From assembly GCA_949155905.1 (NCBI GenBank), contig CASCWU010000003.1, forward strand, positions 1-64,000: DNA of 64,000 nucleotides. Direction: 5' to 3'. The stretch comes from an uncultured Lachnospiraceae bacterium. GTDB lineage: Bacteria > Bacillota > Clostridia > Lachnospirales > Lachnospiraceae. Each line of letters opens with the position of its first letter. The stretch's first letter is position 1. Shown here one piece after another: positions 59,309-64,000 of this stretch. The notes under the pieces were generated by a model. It saw only the letters and a program-made list of their open reading frames with translations, ran no database searches and was not told the origin of the DNA. A program made the position numbers and the translations under genes.

Positions 59309-61216
59309 AGGCAGGCTTTCATACTCCTTTTTCGGGGTATCCTCCCCTCTGCCTCCCTGAACCGGGATATGAAGCTCTATCACCGTATAGTAGTCCTCCT
59401 TTGAGCGAATTTCCATCCTCGCCTCTTCGCCGAAATTTAAGCAAAGGCGGCGGCTGATATTCGCCAGCCCGATATTCACATCCTCCGAACGCTTTCCTAC
59501 CAGGCCTTCCAGTCCAGACGGAATCCCCCCGGCGGAAATAGGTTCCGCAGAGCCCTCTCCAACCTGTTCCCTGGTTCCAGAAGGCTTCCCGGCTTCTCCC
59601 TTCGTCCTCTCATACAAGCCCCGCCGGATCTCCTCCAGCCGTTCCCCCTTTATTCCGACTCCATTGTCCGCTACCCGGACGACAACGCAGTTTCCCTCCA
59701 AAAACGACTGAATCAAAATCACTCCATTCATACGGCCCTGAAAACCGTGCTTTATCATATTTTCTACCAATGGCTGCAAGGACATCGACGGCAGATAGCA
59801 GGACAGGGTTTCCTCTTCCAGCGCCTTCTGTACCCGGTAACGCCCCGGAAAGCGTACCTCCATCACCGAAAGATAACTCTCCAAATGCCCGATCTCTGCC
59901 CGGAGTGTAACCAACTGCGGCGCCTCCAGGGAGTAACGGAACATCTGCGACATCCCGCTAATTAACCCTTCTATCGGCTCTGCCTTATAATGATGCGCCA
60001 GAGAACGCATAGATTCCAGGGTATTAAATAGAAAGTGAGGCGTAATCTGACTACGATAAGCCAGCATTTCTGCCTGTGTCTGCGCCAATACAGCCTCGTG
60101 CTTATCCGCCATCAGGCTCTGTTCTCTCTGATGAGCCGCACGCAGGGACTCAAAGGTCTTATTTAACACCTCTGAAATCGGCCCCAGCTCCTGGATATAC
60201 GGCGTATGTACCCGTTTTTCTGTATTTTCGGCTCTTCGGATATCCGACACCAGCCGGTAGATATCATGATGCAGTCCCCTTAAAATCCAAACCATCAGAA
60301 TCAATATCAGCATTAAAAATAAAATAATCAGCAGCAGCGGCATATTTCCCATCCGAAAAAACGGCTGATGCCCCGCCTGGTTCGGCAGTAAAAAATACAG
60401 CTCCAGTCCTGTACCTGCCATCTCCTGACGGCACCACAAATATTGTCTGCTGCCAATCACCGCCTCGTTTTCTCCTCCGGAAAGCCGTCCTATCGCCTCG
60501 GCCTCCTCCTCGGAAAGCACCCGGCTGCTTCCAAGCACCTCTCCCTGATGCAGCAGCACGGATACGCTGTCCTCATAGCTATCCAGTCCGGCCAGAGAAA
60601 GCAGTTCATCCAAATCATAAATCACCAGACCAGTTATTGGATTATAACGGTAACGATAGCCGTCGATATTTCCGTAAACCGGAAATACATATACTAAATA
60701 CTGGCTGTCTCTATCCACAATCACCGGTGCATAAAAGCCATCTGTAAACCGCCGCTCTTCCATGCTCCCCATTCCTGCCATTGTAAGGACAAGCTCTGTA
60801 ATCTCCCGATAAGAGGTCGTATTGGAAATCAGCCGTTCGTTGACCCCTAACAGCACAATATCCTTAAAATGATTCCCATACAGCCGGGCATAGCTAATCG
60901 TATCCGAAGCCGTCCGCTTTGCTTCAATCACCACATTGGGATTTTCAGACAGCAAAAATTTCTGACAGGCTGCGGAATAGCCTAAGGTTACTGCCACGTT
61001 CTGCGAATCTGCCAGCGCTCCCTGCAGCCGTTCTGCAGCCAGCTCGCTCAGCTCCAGAAAATTTTTCCGCTCCCAGCTTTTTGTTCTGGCGGCAATTCCG
61101 AAAATATAATAAAAAAAGATAGCAAACAGAGCGCAAATCAACAGGATAAAGGACAATACCAGACATTTTTTCAAGGAACGAATCCGGAAAAATCGGGAAC
61201 GCTTTTCAATCGACAT
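59303..61216 (-). CDS. YesM-like sensor histidine kinase
   Basis: 637 residues. Membrane segment CLVLSFILLICALFAIFFYY, a large outside sensor, second segment MPLLLIILFLMLILILMVWI at about 292-311, then the His_kinase domain: His394 in ITPHFLFNTLESM, Asn486 in VENMIKHGF, Asp517 in VADNGVGI and GLANISRRL. A 40-residue low-complexity insertion (KGEAGKPSGTREQVGEGSAE and on) splits the nucleotide-binding loop. It phosphorylates the response regulator coded on the opposite strand; the two genes overlap by six bases at their 3' ends. ATG at 61216 has GAGGTG five bases upstream. Confidence 0.9.
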   Translation of the reverse strand: MSIEKRSRFFRIRSLKKCLVLSFILLICALFAIFFYYIFGIAARTKSWERKNFLELSELAAERLQGALADSQNVAVTLGYSAACQKFLLSENPNVVIEAKRTASDTISYARLYGNHFKDIVLLGVNERLISNTTSYREITELVLTMAGMGSMEERRFTDGFYAPVIVDRDSQYLVYVFPVYGNIDGYRYRYNPITGLVIYDLDELLSLAGLDSYEDSVSVLLHQGEVLGSSRVLSEEEAEAIGRLSGGENEAVIGSRQYLWCRQEMAGTGLELYFLLPNQAGHQPFFRMGNMPLLLIILFLMLILILMVWILRGLHHDIYRLVSDIRRAENTEKRVHTPYIQELGPISEVLNKTFESLRAAHQREQSLMADKHEAVLAQTQAEMLAYRSQITPHFLFNTLESMRSLAHHYKAEPIEGLISGMSQMFRYSLEAPQLVTLRAEIGHLESYLSVMEVRFPGRYRVQKALEEETLSCYLPSMSLQPLVENMIKHGFQGRMNGVILIQSFLEGNCVVVRVADNGVGIKGERLEEIRRGLYERTKGEAGKPSGTREQVGEGSAEPISAGGIPSGLEGLVGKRSEDVNIGLANISRRLCLNFGEEARMEIRSKEDYYTVIELHIPVQGGRGEDTPKKEYESLPL

Positions 61217-61466
61217 CTTATCACCTCATCCTGTTCATATTCTGCGAAGGCAAGGAGCTTTCCAGCGCCTCCAATACTGTTATCATACCCATTCCTCCTT
61301 TAATTTCAATCGTTCCGCAGGATTATCCGAATATCCTCCCACTAAAACAGAAGATTGTCACTCGTCCTCCTTCTATTTCTTTGTTATAATTTACGACGAA
61401 ATCAAACGATATACGGGTAAAAACGACTGATTTCAACAAATGCTAATATGAAGGAGGAGAAAACCA

Positions 61467-62429
61467 TTGACGAAAACGCCAAACACCAAAAGGCCCGTCA
61501 CTTCCGCTGAAGCAAAGGGCTTCCAAAAAATCGGAATCAATATCCGAAAGCATTGGCAGATTTACGTCCTGCTGATTCCGGCTCTTGTCTGGTATCTGAT
61601 GTTTGCCTACTATCCAATGGCAGGCTTACAGCTCGCCTTTAAAACCTACAAGGCAAAACTGGGCATCTGGGGTTCCCCATGGTGCGGCTTCCAAAATTAT
61701 ACGGCGGTATTCCGTGACGTTGCTTTTTGGAACTCTATCAAACGTACTCTCTTTATTAACTTTGGACGTCTGATCTTTACCTTCCCGGCTCCGATCCTGC
61801 TTGCTATCGCCTTTAACGAGCTGCGTGTCGGACGCTACAAAAAGGTCATGCAGACCGTCTTTACATTTCCGCATTTCCTTTCCTGGGTTATCGTGGCTTC
61901 TGTTATCCAGAACCTGCTCTCCGTAGACGGTCTGATCAACAGTGCGATTTCCGCTCTTGGCGGAACACCAATCAATATCCTGGGCAGTGAAAAGGCATTC
62001 CAGCCTCTCTTATACCTCAGTGATATCTGGAAGGGCGCCGGATATTCCTCGATTATTTATCTTTCCGCTATCTCCGGCATTGACCAGGATCAATACGAAG
62101 CGGCGGAAATTGACGGCGCCAGCCGTTGGCAGCGTATCATACATATTACGTTACCTAGCATCCTGCCGACGATTTCCGTTATGTTTATCCTGACCTGCGG
62201 CAATCTGATGACTGCCGGCTTTGACCAGATCTTTAACCTGTCCAATGCCGCTACCAAAAACGTAGCCGAGGTACTGGATATGTATATTTACCGTGTCACC
62301 TTCCAGGGCTCTGTAGACTTTGGTTTTTCCACAGCCGTAGCGCTGTTCCGTTCTGTTATCAACATGATTTTCCTGCTGGTAGCGGATAGAACCTCCAAGG
62401 CACTGGGCGGCGGCGGATTATTCGGTTAG
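61467..62429 (+). CDS. Sugar ABC transporter permease, LplB-like
   Basis: 320 residues with about six membrane helices. IYVLLIPALVWYLMFAYYPM is followed by the LplB-type start, the permease EAA motif is EAAEIDGASRWQRIIHITLP, and FRSVINMIFLLVADRTSK is at the end. Translation starts at TTG 61467, with AAGGAGG nine bases upstream. It forms the membrane pore with the next gene for oligosaccharide uptake. The divergent kinase/regulator pair likely controls it; a TATAAT at 61385-61390 has no good -35. Confidence 0.9.
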   Translation: MTKTPNTKRPVTSAEAKGFQKIGINIRKHWQIYVLLIPALVWYLMFAYYPMAGLQLAFKTYKAKLGIWGSPWCGFQNYTAVFRDVAFWNSIKRTLFINFGRLIFTFPAPILLAIAFNELRVGRYKKVMQTVFTFPHFLSWVIVASVIQNLLSVDGLINSAISALGGTPINILGSEKAFQPLLYLSDIWKGAGYSSIIYLSAISGIDQDQYEAAEIDGASRWQRIIHITLPSILPTISVMFILTCGNLMTAGFDQIFNLSNAATKNVAEVLDMYIYRVTFQGSVDFGFSTAVALFRSVINMIFLLVADRTSKALGGGGLFG

Positions 62430-62445
62430 AAAGGAGGAGCCTAAC

Positions 62446-63360
62446 ATGGCTAAAACTGCCGCGGCAAATACTGCCGTACAAACCAAGCATAAAAAAAGAA
62501 AAAGCTTTGAGGCTTTGGATTGGATTCTTTTGATTCTCCTGACTGCCGGTCTTTTGGCCGTCCTCATTCCATTCCTCAACGTAGTGGCCATTTCCTTTAC
62601 CTCTTATAAGGAATACATGCAGTCCACCTGGGTCGTCTGGCCGAAAAATCCGACGTTAGATGCCTACAAGGAGCTGTTTAAGGACAGCCGTATTCTAATC
62701 GGCTATAAGACTACTCTGATGTATTTACTGGTCGGCTTGCCGCTGAACCTGATTCTTTGTGTCACTCTGGCCTATGCGCTCTCCAGAAAGGGCTGGCCAG
62801 GCCGGAAGGTTATCTTAATGCTGGTACTGTTTACGATGATTTTTAACGGCGGTATCGTTCCGATGTATCTTGTTATGAAAAGCTTTAACCTGACGAATAC
62901 CATCTGGTCCGTTATTCTGGCACAAGGTATGAACACCTTCAATATGATTCTGATCTACAACTATTTCTGCTCCCTGCCGGAAGCGCTTGTCGAGTCGGCC
63001 AGTCTGGACGGAGCAGATGAATGGACGATTATGGCACGGATTATCGTTCCGTTAGCAAAGCCAATCCTGGCAACCGTAGTACTCTTTGTTGCCGTACAGC
63101 TTTGGAACGAGTACTTTATGTCAATGATTTTCCTGCGCTCGAAGGACTTCCAGTCCTTGCAGCAGGTACTGCGTTCCATCGTTATGGACTCACAGGTAGT
63201 TGATACCGCCTCCCAGACCGTAGACGTCGGTGAACGGAACTTTACCGATGCAATTAAGATGGCTGCTGTTATGGCCACGATGGTTCCGGTCATGTGCGTA
63301 TATCCGTTTTTGCAGAAATACTTTGCAAAAGGAATCATGATGGGCGCTATCAAGTCCTGA
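62446..63360 (+). CDS. Sugar ABC transporter permease, LplC/YtcP-like
   Basis: 304 residues, six membrane helices. ILLILLTAGLLAVLIPFLNV, LVKLVLFTMIFNGGIVPMYL-type helices, and the EAA motif VESASLDGADEWTIMARIIV. The C-terminus FAKGIMMGAIKS is the classic end of this permease family. It starts 16 bases after the LplB-like gene with GGAGG upstream, so the two make a heterodimer. A binding-protein gene follows after a repeat array; no ATPase is visible in the window. Confidence 0.92.
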   Translation: MAKTAAANTAVQTKHKKRKSFEALDWILLILLTAGLLAVLIPFLNVVAISFTSYKEYMQSTWVVWPKNPTLDAYKELFKDSRILIGYKTTLMYLLVGLPLNLILCVTLAYALSRKGWPGRKVILMLVLFTMIFNGGIVPMYLVMKSFNLTNTIWSVILAQGMNTFNMILIYNYFCSLPEALVESASLDGADEWTIMARIIVPLAKPILATVVLFVAVQLWNEYFMSMIFLRSKDFQSLQQVLRSIVMDSQVVDTASQTVDVGERNFTDAIKMAAVMATMVPVMCVYPFLQKYFAKGIMMGAIKS

Positions 63361-63544
63361 CCGGGTCCTGCTTTCACAGTGCATTCCTGCTTCTGCTTTT
63401 CAGACTGCCTTCCGAACTGCCCTCGTTCACAGCACAGCCCTTTGTATGCCTGTGATCCTCCTGGCTCCCTGGAAAGCAATAAAAAAGCAGCGGCAGCTTG
63501 CATACCGGCAGCTCCGCTTTCTGGAGCATGCTCCGGCTTACTTG

Positions 63545-63614
63545 GGAGCATACTCCGTCGCTTTTGGAGCATACTCCGTCGCTTTTGGAGCATACTCCGT
63601 CGCTTTTGGAGCAT
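63545..63614. repeat. Tandem 21-base hairpin units between permease and binding-protein genes
   Basis: GGAGCATACTCCGTCGCTTTT occurs three times in a row (63545-63565, 63566-63586, 63587-63607) plus a partial fourth. Each unit can form GGAG-CATA-CTCC. A perfect palindrome GGAGCATGCTCC stands at about 63523-63534. Lies in the untranslated stretch of about 300 bases that has no gene. Confidence 0.85.
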
Positions 63615-63662
63615 AGCTGGTCATATAGGAAAACGCCGCTACGCGGCAGAATGGAGGATATC

Positions 63663-64000
63663 ATGAAAAAGGAAAAAACGCTTTCCCGTATCCTGGCACT
63701 TCTTTTGGTATTGGTGATGGCCGCCAGCCTGACAGCCTGTGCTGTCAAAGACAAGGGCTCTGATTCCAAAAAAGAAGACAGCAATCAGAGCAGCCAGGAC
63801 AACAATTCGGAGGATACTGATTCCGATGACAAGAATTCCGAAGATACCAACACTCCGGCTGATACAAAGACAGATTCTGGTGTATTAGCTGCCAAAACAG
63901 ATGTCACGGCAGAGGATATTCTGGCCAAGGATTTTTCCGAGAATATCAAAATCAGCTTTGCCGGAGTTCAGGTGACAGACGGCCTGGACTATAATCATGG
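63663..64000 (+). CDS. Sugar-binding lipoprotein, start only (runs off the window)
   Basis: The first 112 residues: MKKEKTLSRILALLLVLVMA then LTAC with Cys26 as lipid attachment, and an Asn/Asp/Ser-rich linker (KKEDSNQSSQDNNSEDTDSD) to about residue 75. The start of the mature domain (EDILAKDFSENIKISFAGVQ) fits a large solute-binding protein. GGAGG lies five bases before the ATG. It is the binding protein for the LplB/LplC permeases just upstream. Confidence 0.85.
   Translation, partial: MKKEKTLSRILALLLVLVMAASLTACAVKDKGSDSKKEDSNQSSQDNNSEDTDSDDKNSEDTNTPADTKTDSGVLAAKTDVTAEDILAKDFSENIKISFAGVQVTDGLDYNH

Noticed and set aside
63545-63614. CRISPR array
   Set aside because: Units are 21 bases with no unique spacers, and no cas genes are present.
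62961-63614. Minus-strand frame with repeated MLQKRRS units
   Set aside because: It is the reverse reading of the permease gene and of the 21-base repeat array.
1-64000. tRNA, rRNA, riboswitch or prophage genes
   Set aside because: No tRNA-like cloverleaf, rRNA stretch, recognised aptamer or phage structural gene was seen by eye.

Overview
The window looks like a chromosomal segment of a spore-forming, low-to-moderate GC Clostridia of the Lachnospiraceae type. The evidence is spmA/spmB, a Bacillus/Clostridium-order block (yaaR-holB-yaaT-trmN-rsmI next to abrB), strong AGGAGG-type ribosome sites, several two-component/AraC sugar-transport modules and three MATE pumps. No tRNA, rRNA, phage module or CRISPR array was found.

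Layout. 1-5.2 kb: two paralogous AAA-ATPase/PD-(D/E)XK proteins with matching promoters, a pyruvate-kinase-like fragment, a Nudix hydrolase and a secreted Ig-flavodoxin. 5.3-10.8 kb: an AraC-type membrane regulator, a carboxylesterase and an orphan sugar-binding lipoprotein. 11.0-16.7 kb: a superfamily II helicase operon diverging from a three-gene operon with two tandem BrxC/BrxD-type (DUF2791) ATPases, a possible DNA-processing or defence system without the usual BREX methylase or phosphatase. 16.7-28.5 kb: MATE pump, YcgL-type nucleotidyltransferase, spmAB, abrB, the rsmI/holB block, a divergent guanylate kinase, and a PII-like protein with a DUF1538 permease. 28.7-40.8 kb: two more MATE pumps, a GH35-type glycosidase facing a GntR/LacI regulator, an esterase, a binding-protein plus chemoreceptor pair, DegV, and a DUF11 protein behind a sigmaK-like promoter.

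41-57 kb is a decayed accessory island and the most interesting part. An intact module has a 66-residue secreted proline-rich peptide gene lying tail to tail with a large XRE/TPR regulator (RRNPP-like). The peptide gene is preceded by a 22-bp palindrome abutting a -10 box and by a leader hairpin. A second full peptide gene with the same palindrome, promoter spacing and leader hairpin lies 10 kb away next to a frameshifted stub of a second regulator. A third regulator remnant and a third peptide remnant also occur. Several module ends coincide with truncated genes (trypsin-like protease, metzincin, antitoxin), so the module seems to have been a substrate for recombination. The island also holds an IS with 18-bp inverted ends, a 161-bp MITE with a 7-bp target duplication, VapBC, small secreted or membrane proteins, and genes broken by in-frame stops.

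56-64 kb: a chemoreceptor split by an in-frame TAG, a YesN-like response regulator convergent with a YesM-like kinase, two LplB/LplC-type sugar permeases, and the start of their binding protein after a hairpin repeat array. Functional calls rest on motifs read by eye; no database search was possible.
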